A stretch of DNA of 64,000 nt, from NCBI GenBank assembly GCA_046347635.1, contig JAXMFT010000007.1, positions 124,001 to 188,000 of the forward strand. Reading direction: 5' to 3'. The notes beneath the pieces are model-generated. The model was not told where the DNA came from. It saw only the letters and a program-made list of their open reading frames with translations, and did no database searches. Numbering within the stretch: position 1 is the first letter of the stretch; every line of letters starts with the position of its first letter. This DNA comes from JAGVSZ01 sp019137045. Its GTDB lineage: Bacteria; Pseudomonadota; Gammaproteobacteria; Burkholderiales; SG8-39. A program made the translations under genes and the position numbers. This document shows positions 25,050 through 33,104 of the stretch, piece after piece.

Positions 25050-25789
25050 CCCTTGCGATCATCGGCGGCAGCGGTCTTGCGCAGCTCGCCGGCCTCGAGG
25101 TCACCCGGCGCGGGGCGGAGCGGACTCCGTACGGCGAGCCGTCCGGCGCGCTGACCTTCGGCCGGCTGCGCGGCCGCGAGGTGATCTTTCTCGCGCGCCA
25201 CGGCGACGGACACACGATTCCCCCGCACGAAGTGAACTATCGCGCCAACCTCTGGGCGCTGCGCGAGGCCGGCGCACGCGAAGTCGTGTCGGTGGCGTCG
25301 GTGGGCGGCATCCGTAGCGACCTCGGCCCCGGGACGCTCGTCGTCCCGCACCAGATCATCGACTACACGTGGGGGCGTAGGAGCACGTTTTTCGAGGGCG
25401 GGAAGGGGCCGGTCACGCACGTCGACTTCACCCGTCCGTACGCCGAGCCGGTGCGCCGGAGGCTGCTCGACGCTGCGCAGGCTTGCGGCGAGCGCCTGCT
25501 CGACGGCGCGGTCTACGCGACGACCCAGGGGCCGCGCCTGGAGACGGCGGCCGAGATCGACCGGCTCGAGCGCGACGGCGCCGACGTCGTGGGAATGACC
25601 GGGATGCCGGAAGCCGCGCTCGCGCGCGAGCTCGACCTCGCCTACGCCGCGATTGCCGTGGTGGTGAACCATGCCGCCGGGCGCGGGGAAAGCGCGGCCG
25701 GGGTCCGGCTGGAAGGCATCGAGCACGTGCTGCGGCAGGCGATCGCGCGCGCACGCCGCGTGCTCGAGGCGCTGGCGGCGCTCGGATGA
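25046..25789 (+). CDS. S-methyl-5'-thioinosine phosphorylase (MTAP/PNP family)
   Basis: Phosphorylase of the MTAP/PNP family, 247 residues, with GGSGLAQL phosphate-binding entry, LARHGDGHTIPPHEVNYRAN, and TTQGPRLETAAEI plus VVGMTGMPEAALARELDL. In organisms with this type, methylthioadenosine is deaminated to methylthioinosine and then split to hypoxanthine and methylthioribose-1-phosphate. The HTIPPHEVNYRAN form and the coupling to hpt favour methylthioinosine over methylthioadenosine as substrate; this is inference. Start and stop overlap the neighbours by four bases each. Confidence 0.8.
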   Translation: MTLAIIGGSGLAQLAGLEVTRRGAERTPYGEPSGALTFGRLRGREVIFLARHGDGHTIPPHEVNYRANLWALREAGAREVVSVASVGGIRSDLGPGTLVVPHQIIDYTWGRRSTFFEGGKGPVTHVDFTRPYAEPVRRRLLDAAQACGERLLDGAVYATTQGPRLETAAEIDRLERDGADVVGMTGMPEAALARELDLAYAAIAVVVNHAAGRGESAAGVRLEGIEHVLRQAIARARRVLEALAALG

Positions 25790-26316
25790 TCCGGCCGATC
25801 CTGCGCATGGGCGACCCGCGCCTGCTCGAGCGGGCGCAGCCGGTGGCGGCATTCGACACCCCGGAGCTGCACGCGCTCGTGGCCGACATGCGCGACACCA
25901 TGGCCGCGCGCGCGGGCGCCGGCCTCGCGGCGCCGCAGATCGGGGTCGGGCTGCGCGTGGTGATCTTCGGCGTCCATGCCAACCCGCGTTACCCCGACGC
26001 CGAGGAGGTTCCGGACACGGTGCTCGTCAACCCGGTGCTCGAGCCGGTGGACGACGAAATGGTGGAGGGTTGGGAAGGGTGCCTCTCGGTGCCCGGGATG
26101 CGCGGGCTGGTGCCGCGCTATCGCCGCCTGCGCTACCGCGGATACGACGAGCGCGGGGCGACCCTCGATCGCACCGTCGCCGATTTCCACGCGCGCGTCG
26201 TCCAGCACGAGGTCGATCACCTCGACGGGATCCTCTATCCGCGGCGCATCCGCGACCTCACGCGGTTCGGGTTCATCGATGCGCTGTTCCCCGGACAGGA
26301 CCTGGGCGAGGACTGA
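25786..26316 (+). CDS. def: Peptide deformylase
   Basis: Removes the formyl group from nascent proteins; Fe/Zn metalloprotease fold. All three family motifs are present: GAGLAAPQIG, EGCLSVPGM (metal Cys) and QHEVDHLDG (two metal His plus catalytic Glu). 176 residues. ATG 25786 overlaps the stop of the phosphorylase gene, so it belongs to the hpt-phosphorylase-def unit. It is separate from fmt, its usual partner, which is not in the window, so this may be a second deformylase. Confidence 0.93.
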   Translation: MIRPILRMGDPRLLERAQPVAAFDTPELHALVADMRDTMAARAGAGLAAPQIGVGLRVVIFGVHANPRYPDAEEVPDTVLVNPVLEPVDDEMVEGWEGCLSVPGMRGLVPRYRRLRYRGYDERGATLDRTVADFHARVVQHEVDHLDGILYPRRIRDLTRFGFIDALFPGQDLGED

Positions 26317-26326
26317 GCAGCCCGGC

Positions 26327-28909
26327 CTACTGCAGGACGTCGAGGAGCTCCTGCTCCAGCTGCAGCATCGTGCGCGGATCGCGCAAGACCTCGCCGCTCA
26401 CCAGGAACACGTCCTCCGCGCGCTCGCCCAGCGTGACGATCTTTGCGGTGTGCAGGTCGAGGTGGTACTTCCCGAAGACGAGCGCGATGGCGTAGAGCAG
26501 CCCCGGCCGGTCCCCGGCGGTGATGGCGAGCGAGTGATACTGGCCCTTCTCGTCCGGGCGCACGTGCACCTCGGGCGTGATCGGAAAGTGCCTGAGCTGC
26601 CGCGACACGCGCCCGCGCGCCGGCGGACCGAGCGGCGCCTGCCGCACCAGGCGTTGCGCGAGGTCGTGCTCGATCAGGCCGATCATCTCCCGGTAGTGGG
26701 GTGCGGCGTCCGGTCCAAGCACGAGGAAGGTGTCGAGCGCGTATCCGTGGCGGGTGGTGTGGATCTTCGCGTCCGCGATCGAGTATCCGATCGAGGCGAA
26801 GTAGCCGCAGATGCGCGCGAAGAGCTCCGGCTGGTCGCGCGCATAGATCATGACCTGCAGGCCCTCCCCGATCGGCGACAGCCGCGCCTTGACGACCGGC
26901 TCCGGGGCGTCGACGCGAAAATGCAGGCTGCGGGTCTGCCACGCGATCTCGTTCGGGTCGTGGCGCAGGAAGTAGGCGACGTCGAGCTCGCTCCACAGCC
27001 GCTCGCCCACCCGGTCGGAGAGCGCGTACAGCCGCAGGAGGCGCAGCGCTTCGGCCTGCTTGGTCTGGACGTCGGCATCGTGGCCGATCGCGCCGCCGCG
27101 CAGCGCGCGGCGGGTGAGGCGGAAGAGATCCTCCAGCAGCTTGCCGCGCCAGGCGTTCCACACCTTCGGGCTGGTGCCGCGGATGTCGGCGACCGTCAGG
27201 AGGTAGAGCGCGACCAGCCGGCGCTCGGTGCGCACCGCCGAGGCGAACGCGCGGACGACCTCGGGATCGGACAGATCCCGCTTCTGCGCCATGGTGGACA
27301 TCGCGAGGTGATGCTCGACCAGGAACTCGACCAGCGCGGCGTCCTCGCCCGCGATTCCGTGCGCGCGGCAGAATCGCCGCGCCTCGATCGCTCCCAGCCG
27401 GGAATGGTCGCCGCCGCGCCCCTTGGCGATGTCGTGGAACATCGCGGCGACGTAGAGCAGCCAGTGGCGCTCGAAGTTCGCGATCAGCCGGCTGCAGAGC
27501 GGGTACTCGTGCGCGAACTCGACCATGGTGAAGCGCCGGAGGTTGCGCACGACCTGCAGGATGTGCTGGTCGACGGTGTAGACGTGGAACAGGTCGTGCT
27601 GCATCTGGCCGACGATGCGGCCCCAGGCCGGCAGGTAGCGGCCCAGGATCGAGTACTGGTTCATGCGGCGCAGCTCGTGCACGATCCCGCGCGGCTGCTG
27701 CAGGAGCGCGAGGAAGGCCGCGCGGTGCTCCGGCGCGGCGCGGAAGCGCGCGTCGATGCGCATGCGCGCACGCCACAGCGCGCGCAGCGTCGGCGCGGTC
27801 ATGCCCTTGAGCTCGGGATGCTGCTGCAGCAGCAGGAAGCTCTCGAGGAGCGCGCCCGGGGTGCGCTCGAAGACGAGCGGATCGCGCGCGTCGAGCAGCT
27901 CGCGCACCACCTGGAAGCGCTCGTTCAGGGGCTCGGGCGCCGGATCCTCGGCGGGAAAGATGGCTGCGCCCAGGTTCTGCAGCAGGATCGTGTTGAGCTG
28001 CGTCACCGCCTTTGCGGTGCGGTAGTAGCGCTGCATGAACAGCTCGCTCGCGCGCTTCGCCGCGGTGGGGGCGATCCCGAACGCGTCCGCGAGCGCGGTC
28101 TGGTAGTCGAAGAGGATGCGGTCCTCGCGCCGCCCGGCGAGCAGATGCAGGCGGATGCGCACGCGCGCTAGGAAGTCCGCGTGCCGGCGGAGCTCAAGCG
28201 CCTCCTGGCGCGTCACGAGGCCGCGCGCGGCAAGCGTGCGCCAGTCGTCGGCAAGGCCGCTCGCGCGGCTCACCCATAGAATCACCTGCAGGTCGCGCAG
28301 GCCGCCGGGCGCCTCCTTGAGATGGGGCTCCAGGCTGTAGGGGCTGTCCTGGAACTTCTCGTGCCGCTGTTCCTGCTCGAGGCGCTTCGCCTTGAAGAAC
28401 GCCCGCGGGTCGAAGCCCGCGCGCAGCACCGCGCGGAACCGGTCGAAGAGCGCGCGGCTGCCGGCGAGGAAGCGCGCCTCCAGCAGCGCGGTCTGCACGG
28501 TGATGTCCTGCGCCGCCTGCTCGACGCACTGCTCGACCGAGCGCACGCTGTGGCCGAGCTCGATTCCGGCGTCCCAGAGCGCCCCGACGAAACGCTCGAC
28601 CGCCTGCTCGTCGGCGGGCGCGAGCACGCCCGGCAGGAGGACGAGCACGTCGACGTCGGAATGGGGATAGAGCTCGCCCCGTCCATAGCCGCCGACCGCG
28701 ACCAGCGCGAGCGCGCGCGGAAGCGACGCGGCGCGCCACAGGGCGCGCAGGGCGGCGTCGACGGCGCGCCGGTGGCCGCCGAGGTAGCGCCGCGCGTCGC
28801 GCGTACGATCGTGCTCGGCGCGCAGCAGGGCGCGCTCCCCGGCGAGGCGCTCGCGGCAGGCGGCGAGCGCGCCGGGCGCCTCCTGGCGGCGGGCCGATGC
28901 CGCGGCCAT
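26327..28909 (-). CDS. glnD: PII uridylyltransferase / uridylyl-removing enzyme GlnD
   Basis: Nitrogen sensor that uridylylates or deuridylylates PII proteins according to glutamine. The 860 residues show the nucleotidyltransferase motif GGYGRGELYPHSDVDVLVLL (about 73-92), a GlnE-like linker, an HD hydrolase domain (MFHDIAKGRGGDHS), and two C-terminal ACT domains for glutamine sensing. Length fits the family. It is downstream of map with 13 bases between, the conserved map-glnD order, and convergent with def. Confidence 0.96.
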   Translation of the reverse strand: MAAASARRQEAPGALAACRERLAGERALLRAEHDRTRDARRYLGGHRRAVDAALRALWRAASLPRALALVAVGGYGRGELYPHSDVDVLVLLPGVLAPADEQAVERFVGALWDAGIELGHSVRSVEQCVEQAAQDITVQTALLEARFLAGSRALFDRFRAVLRAGFDPRAFFKAKRLEQEQRHEKFQDSPYSLEPHLKEAPGGLRDLQVILWVSRASGLADDWRTLAARGLVTRQEALELRRHADFLARVRIRLHLLAGRREDRILFDYQTALADAFGIAPTAAKRASELFMQRYYRTAKAVTQLNTILLQNLGAAIFPAEDPAPEPLNERFQVVRELLDARDPLVFERTPGALLESFLLLQQHPELKGMTAPTLRALWRARMRIDARFRAAPEHRAAFLALLQQPRGIVHELRRMNQYSILGRYLPAWGRIVGQMQHDLFHVYTVDQHILQVVRNLRRFTMVEFAHEYPLCSRLIANFERHWLLYVAAMFHDIAKGRGGDHSRLGAIEARRFCRAHGIAGEDAALVEFLVEHHLAMSTMAQKRDLSDPEVVRAFASAVRTERRLVALYLLTVADIRGTSPKVWNAWRGKLLEDLFRLTRRALRGGAIGHDADVQTKQAEALRLLRLYALSDRVGERLWSELDVAYFLRHDPNEIAWQTRSLHFRVDAPEPVVKARLSPIGEGLQVMIYARDQPELFARICGYFASIGYSIADAKIHTTRHGYALDTFLVLGPDAAPHYREMIGLIEHDLAQRLVRQAPLGPPARGRVSRQLRHFPITPEVHVRPDEKGQYHSLAITAGDRPGLLYAIALVFGKYHLDLHTAKIVTLGERAEDVFLVSGEVLRDPRTMLQLEQELLDVLQ

Positions 28910-28922
28910 GCCGCCGTCTCCG

Positions 28923-29729
28923 TCAGGCCGCAGCCAGCGCGGCGGGCATCGGCGGGGTGCCGGCCGAGAGCGTCAGGATCTCGAACCCGGACTCCGTGAC
29001 GAGCACCGTGTGCTCCCACTGGGCCGAGAGGCTGTGGTCCTTGGTGACGATCGTCCAGCCGTCGGCGAGCTCGCGGATCGCCGGACGGCCCGCGTTGATC
29101 ATCGGCTCGACGGTGAAGATCATGCCGGGGCGCAGTTCGAGGCCGGTGCCGGCGCGGCCGTAGTGCAGGACCTGCGGCTCCTCGTGGAACCGGCGCCCGA
29201 TGCCGTGCCCGCAGAACTCCCGCACGACGCTGAAGCCGTGCTGCTCGGCGTGACGCTGGATCGCCGCGCCGATGTCGCCGAGGTAGCCGCCCGGCCGCAC
29301 CGCGGCGATCCCCTGCCACATGCACTCGTAGGTGACCTCGCAGAGCCGGCGCGCCTGGATGGACGGCTCGCCGACGTAGAACATCCTGCTGGTGTCGCCG
29401 TGAAACCCGTCCTTGATGACGGTGATGTCGATGTTCAGAACGTCCCCGTGCTTCAGCACCCGGTCGCCCGGGACGCCGTGGCAGACCTGATGGTTCACCG
29501 AGGTGCAGATCGACTTCGGGAACGGCGGGTAGCCGGGCGGGGCGTAGTTGAGCGGCGCGGGTACCGTGCCCTGCACCCCGACCATGTAGTCGTGGCAGAG
29601 CCGGTCGAGCGCGGCGGTCGTCACGCCGGCCTTCACGTGCGGCGCGATGAAGTCGAGCACCTCGGCGGCGAGCCGGCCGGCGACGCGCATGTGCGCGATT
29701 TCTTCTGCGGTCTTGGGGACGACGGCCAC
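28923..29729 (-). CDS. map: Type I methionine aminopeptidase
   Basis: Removes the initiator methionine. Five metal ligands are visible: Asp in NIDITVIKDG, Asp in HGDTSRMF, His in FCGHGIGRRF, Glu in FTVEPM and Glu in QWEHTVLV. I take GTG 29729 as start (268 residues, N-terminus VVPKTAEEIAHMRVAG); the frame extends upstream but those residues are not family-like, and the promoter at 29759-29787 puts the mRNA start about 29752. The Shine-Dalgarno is weak. Upstream of glnD and divergent from rpsB, as in E. coli. Confidence 0.93.
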   Translation of the reverse strand: MAVVPKTAEEIAHMRVAGRLAAEVLDFIAPHVKAGVTTAALDRLCHDYMVGVQGTVPAPLNYAPPGYPPFPKSICTSVNHQVCHGVPGDRVLKHGDVLNIDITVIKDGFHGDTSRMFYVGEPSIQARRLCEVTYECMWQGIAAVRPGGYLGDIGAAIQRHAEQHGFSVVREFCGHGIGRRFHEEPQVLHYGRAGTGLELRPGMIFTVEPMINAGRPAIRELADGWTIVTKDHSLSAQWEHTVLVTESGFEILTLSAGTPPMPAALAAA

Positions 29730-29758
29730 GCGACAGGGCTGCGATCGAAAAGGGGGCA

Positions 29759-29787
29759 AGAATAGTGGATGGACGTACACGAAGCAA
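29759..29787 (-). promoter_or_regulatory. Probable map-glnD promoter
   Basis: On the minus strand TTGCTT (29787-29782), 17-base spacer, TATTCT (29764-29759). The predicted mRNA start is about 23 bases before the map GTG at 29729, which supports that start. Confidence 0.55.
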
Positions 29788-29865
29788 ACCGGTCCGGCGC
29801 GCCGCGCTGCGGCCTGCGCGGGGTGCGCCCCGGCCCGAATAATTTGCTGTTTGACAAGGGAAATC

Positions 29866-29895
29866 TTGAGTCGGTTCGCCGGCCCGTGCTACACT
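29866..29895 (+). promoter_or_regulatory. Probable rpsB promoter
   Basis: TTGAGT (29866-29871), 18-base spacer, TACACT (29890-29895). Transcription from about 29902 leaves a 5' UTR of about 175 bases before rpsB. An additional TTGACA at 29851-29856 has no -10 box at the right distance. Confidence 0.55.
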
Positions 29896-29902
29896 TGCAG
29901 GC

Positions 29903-30070
29903 TGTTTCGACCGGCTTCCCGCGAGGTTTTCCTCGGGGTGCCCGGGAGCGAAGCCCGGAGGCGGCGGCGCGCGTGCGCGGTGCGCCTCCCAGACCGGCCT
30001 CCACCCCTTAGGGTGCCGCGCGCGAGCGCGGTGTAGCGGGTGGCAGGCTCCATGAAACCCTAAGCCGGAG
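29903..30070 (+). ncRNA. Structured rpsB 5' leader (candidate S2 autoregulatory element)
   Basis: A non-coding leader of about 170 bases fills most of the map/rpsB gap. Visible structure: a hairpin around a TTTT loop near 29920-29945; and a closing helix CTTAGGGT (30007-30014) with ACCCTAAG (30057-30064) that encloses a six-pair hairpin CCGCGC-GCGA-GCGCGG (30016-30031) with a GNRA tetraloop. The closing helix ends two bases before the GGAG Shine-Dalgarno of rpsB, so folding could control ribosome access. Ribosomal protein leaders upstream of rpsB are known in other bacteria; homology to any known family is not established here. It does not match the conserved cores of the cobalamin, TPP or SAM riboswitches. 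Confidence 0.5.
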
Positions 30071-30078
30071 CGTTGCAC

Positions 30079-30831
30079 ATGTCGACCACGATGCGTCAGA
30101 TGCTGGAGGCGGGCGTCCATTTCGGACACCAGACCCGCTACTGGAACCCGCGGATGGCCCCGTACATCTTCGGGCATCGCAACAAGATCCACATCATCAA
30201 CCTCGAGAAGACGATGGTGATGTACGGCGAGGCGATGAAGTTCGCCCGCCAGCTGGCCGCGAACAAGGGAACGATCCTGTTCGTCGGCACCAAGCGCCAG
30301 GCGCGCGAGATCATCCGCGAGGAGGCGATCCGCTGCGCGATGCCGTACGTCGACTATCGCTGGCTGGGCGGGATGCTGACGAACTTCAAGACCGTCAAGC
30401 AGTCGATCAAGCGCCTGAAGGAAATGGAGGCCGCGGTCGAGGACGGCGGCGTCGAGCGCATGTCGAAGAAGGAGGGCCTGCACTTTCACCGCGAGATGGA
30501 GAAGCTGCAGCGCGGGCTGGGCGGGATCAAGACGCTGGACGGCATTCCCGACGCGCTCTTCATCGTCGACGTCGGCTACCAGAAGGGCGCGGTGTTCGAG
30601 GCGCGCAAGCTCGGCGTGCCGGTGATCGGCGTGGTGGACTCGAACAACTCGCCCGAGGGCATCGCGCACGTGATCCCGGGCAACGACGACTCGAGCCGCG
30701 CGATCCGGCTGTACGCGCGCGGGGTCGCCGACGCCGTGATCGAAGGGCGCTCGCAGTCGCTCCACGAGATCGTGGCGGCGGGTGCCGACGAGTTCGTCGA
30801 GGTCGAGGACGCCGACACGCGCGCCGGCTGA
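30079..30831 (+). CDS. rpsB: 30S ribosomal protein S2
   Basis: Small-subunit protein needed for binding of S1 and for mRNA docking. The 250-residue protein has the S2 signatures MRQMLEAGVHFGHQTRYWNP and PDALFIVDVGYQKGAV plus GVVDSNNSPEGI. ATG 30079 has GGAG eight bases upstream; the longer frame from TTG 30073 is not needed. A terminator-like hairpin lies between it and tsf, so the two genes may be unequally expressed. Confidence 0.98.
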   Translation: MSTTMRQMLEAGVHFGHQTRYWNPRMAPYIFGHRNKIHIINLEKTMVMYGEAMKFARQLAANKGTILFVGTKRQAREIIREEAIRCAMPYVDYRWLGGMLTNFKTVKQSIKRLKEMEAAVEDGGVERMSKKEGLHFHREMEKLQRGLGGIKTLDGIPDALFIVDVGYQKGAVFEARKLGVPVIGVVDSNNSPEGIAHVIPGNDDSSRAIRLYARGVADAVIEGRSQSLHEIVAAGADEFVEVEDADTRAG

Positions 30832-30853
30832 GCGCGGCGCGCGCCGGCACGGG

Positions 30854-30877
30854 AAGGGGCGAGCAGCCCCTTTTTTT
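30854..30877 (+). terminator. Rho-independent terminator/attenuator between rpsB and tsf
   Basis: AAGGGGC (30854-30860), loop GAGCA, GCCCCTT (30866-30872), then T to 30877 (seven T in all from 30871). A seven-pair GC-rich stem with a T-run is a complete intrinsic terminator. It sits 29 bases before the tsf start, so partial read-through would set the S2:EF-Ts ratio. A similar arrangement is known for rpsB-tsf in E. coli. Confidence 0.75.
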
Positions 30878-30905
30878 GGATGCGAATGGCTGGGAGTGGC
30901 AGGGA

Positions 30906-31784
30906 ATGGCGGAGATCACGGCGGGGCTGGTGAAGGAACTGCGCGAGCGCACCGGGCTCGGGATGATGGAGTGCAAGCGCGCGCTCGAGGAGACCGGCGG
31001 TGACCTCGCGCGCGCCGAGGACCTGCTGCGGGTCAAGAGCGGGGCCAAGGCGAGCAAGGCGGCCGGGCGCATCGCATCGGAGGGGGTGATCGGCGCCTAC
31101 CTCTCGCCCGAGCGCAAGCTCGGGGCGCTGGTGGAAGTCAACTGCGAGACGGACTTCGTGGCGAAGAATCCCGACTTCCTCGGGTTCGCGCGCGCGCTGG
31201 CCGAGGTGGTCGCGCGCGAGAACCCGGCCGACGTCGCGGCGCTGTCGAAGCTCGCGATCGCGGGCGAGAACATCGAGGCGCGGCGCCAGGCCCTGGTGCA
31301 GAAGATCGGCGAGAACCTCGCCATCCGCCGCTTCGCGCGTGCGCAGACCGCCGGCAGGCTGGTGCAGTACCTGCACGGCGTCAAGATCGGGGTGATGGTC
31401 GACTACGAGGGAGACGACGAGATCGCGAAGGGCGTGGCGATGCACGTCGCGTTCGCCAAGCCGCAGTTTCTCTCGCAAGCCGATGTCGCCCAGGACGTCG
31501 TCGCGCGCGAGCGCGCGGTCCAGGAAGCGCGCGCGCGGGAATCCGGGAAGCCGCCCGAGATCGCCGCCAAGATGGTCGAGGGCGCCCTGAACAAGTTTCT
31601 GGCCGAGAGCAGCCTCCTCGGGCAGCCGTTCGTGATGAACGACAAGCTGACGGTCGAGAAGGCGCTCGCCGAGAAGAAGACCAGGGTCGCCGGCTACCGC
31701 TTCCTCGTGGTGGGCGAGGGGATCGAGAAGAAGTCGTCGGACTTCGCAGCCGAGGTGATGGCCCAGGCCGGGGCAGGACGCTAG
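30906..31784 (+). CDS. tsf: Translation elongation factor Ts
   Basis: Guanine nucleotide exchange factor for EF-Tu. From ATG 30906 it is 292 residues with an N-terminal UBA-like domain (LVKELRERTGLGMMECKRAL), the EF-Tu-contacting CETDFVAKNPDF segment, and a core domain ending in YRFLVVGEGIEKK. AGGGA precedes the start. The frame is open from ATG 30876, just inside the terminator T-run, but that would add residues not found in the family. Upstream of pyrH by 22 bases. Confidence 0.97.
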   Translation: MAEITAGLVKELRERTGLGMMECKRALEETGGDLARAEDLLRVKSGAKASKAAGRIASEGVIGAYLSPERKLGALVEVNCETDFVAKNPDFLGFARALAEVVARENPADVAALSKLAIAGENIEARRQALVQKIGENLAIRRFARAQTAGRLVQYLHGVKIGVMVDYEGDDEIAKGVAMHVAFAKPQFLSQADVAQDVVARERAVQEARARESGKPPEIAAKMVEGALNKFLAESSLLGQPFVMNDKLTVEKALAEKKTRVAGYRFLVVGEGIEKKSSDFAAEVMAQAGAGR

Positions 31785-31806
31785 TCCCGGGGAGCGCATC
31801 CGAGCC

Positions 31807-32523
31807 ATGGCCGAGCCCAAGTACAAGCGCATCCTGCTCAAGCTGTCGGGCGAGGCGCTGATGGGGGAGGACCTCTTCGGCATCAACCGGCAGACGATCG
31901 AGATGATCGTCGACGAGGTGGCGGGGGTCGCCAGCCTCGGGGTGGAGATCGGCTGCGTCATCGGGGGCGGCAACATCTTCCGCGGCGTCGCGCTCGGCGC
32001 CGCCGGGATGGACCGTGCCACCGCCGACTACATGGGCATGCTGGCGACGATCATGAACGCGCTCGCGCTCGCCGACGTGATGCGCCAGAAGGGCCTCAAT
32101 GCGCGCGTGCAGTCGGCGATCAACATCGAGCAGGTGGTCGAGCCCTACATCCGGCCGAAGTCGATCCGCTACCTCGAGGAAGGCAAGATCGTCATCTTCG
32201 CCGCCGGCACCGGCAACCCGTTCTTCACCACCGACACCGCCGCGGCGCTGCGCGGCAGCGAGATCGGGGCCGAGGTGGTGCTCAAGGCGACCAAGGTGGA
32301 CGGGGTCTACACCGCCGACCCGAAGACCGACGCCGACGCGCGGCGCTACCAGCGCATCACGTTCGACGAGGCGATCCAGAAGCACCTGCGCATCATGGAC
32401 GCGACCGCGCTCGCGCTGTGCCGCGACCAGAAGCTGCCGATCATCGTCTTCAGCCTCTATAAGCGCGGCGCGCTCAGGCGCGTCGTGATGGGGGAGGACG
32501 AGGGCACGCTCGTCCACGTCTAG
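31807..32523 (+). CDS. pyrH: UMP kinase
   Basis: Phosphorylates UMP to UDP; the bacterial amino-acid-kinase-fold hexamer regulated by GTP and UTP. The 238-residue protein has LLKLSGEALMG at the start, GGGNIFRG, and TGNPFFTTDTAAALR and ATKVDGVYTADPK. Length is standard. ATG 31807 follows GGGGAGCG. In the conserved tsf-pyrH-frr order, ten bases before frr. Confidence 0.97.
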   Translation: MAEPKYKRILLKLSGEALMGEDLFGINRQTIEMIVDEVAGVASLGVEIGCVIGGGNIFRGVALGAAGMDRATADYMGMLATIMNALALADVMRQKGLNARVQSAINIEQVVEPYIRPKSIRYLEEGKIVIFAAGTGNPFFTTDTAAALRGSEIGAEVVLKATKVDGVYTADPKTDADARRYQRITFDEAIQKHLRIMDATALALCRDQKLPIIVFSLYKRGALRRVVMGEDEGTLVHV

Positions 32524-32533
32524 GAGAGGACCC

Positions 32534-33094
32534 ATGGACGTCAATCAGCTCAAGAAGTCGACCGAGGAAAAGATGAAGAAATCGGTCGAGGCCCTCAAGG
32601 CCGATCTGGCGAAGGTGCGCACCGGGCGCGCGCACACCGGCATCCTCGACCATGTAAAGGTGGATTACTACGGCAACGAGACCCCGCTGAACCAGGTCGC
32701 CAACATCACTCTCGTCGACTCGCGCACGATCGGCGTCCAGCCCTGGGAGAAGAAGATGGCGCCCGCGATCGAGAAGGCGATCCGCGATGCCGACCTGGGG
32801 CTCAATCCCTCCACGCAGGGCGAGGTCGTGCGCGTGCCGATGCCGCCGCTGACCGAAGAGCGACGCAAGGAGTTGATCAAGGTGGTGCGGCACGAGGGCG
32901 AGAACGCCAAGGTCGCGATCCGCAACCTCCGGCGCGACGCGAACCACCACCTGAAGGAGCTGCTCAAGAACAAGACGATCCCCGAGGACCAGGAGCGCCG
33001 CACCCAGGACGAGGTGCAGAAGCTCACCGATCGACACGTCGCCGAGGTCGACAAGCTCCTGCAGCAGAAGGAAGCCGACCTCATGCAGGTCTAG
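32534..33094 (+). CDS. frr: Ribosome recycling factor
   Basis: Splits post-termination ribosomes together with EF-G. 186 residues, one more than the E. coli protein, with the family motifs LAKVRTGRAHTGILDHVKVDYYG, shown here as VRTGRAHTGILD and VDYYGNETPLNQVANI, and TEERRKELIKVVRHEGE. ATG 32534 follows GGAGAGGA. It sits between pyrH and uppS with gaps of ten bases. Confidence 0.97.
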   Translation: MDVNQLKKSTEEKMKKSVEALKADLAKVRTGRAHTGILDHVKVDYYGNETPLNQVANITLVDSRTIGVQPWEKKMAPAIEKAIRDADLGLNPSTQGEVVRVPMPPLTEERRKELIKVVRHEGENAKVAIRNLRRDANHHLKELLKNKTIPEDQERRTQDEVQKLTDRHVAEVDKLLQQKEADLMQV

Positions 33095-33104
33095 CTGCGC
33101 GCCC

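Noticed and set aside
29903..30070. Cobalamin or other metabolite riboswitch in the rpsB leader
   Set aside because: The GGGTGGCAGG stretch recalled a B12 box, but the conserved core and downstream gene (rpsB) do not fit.
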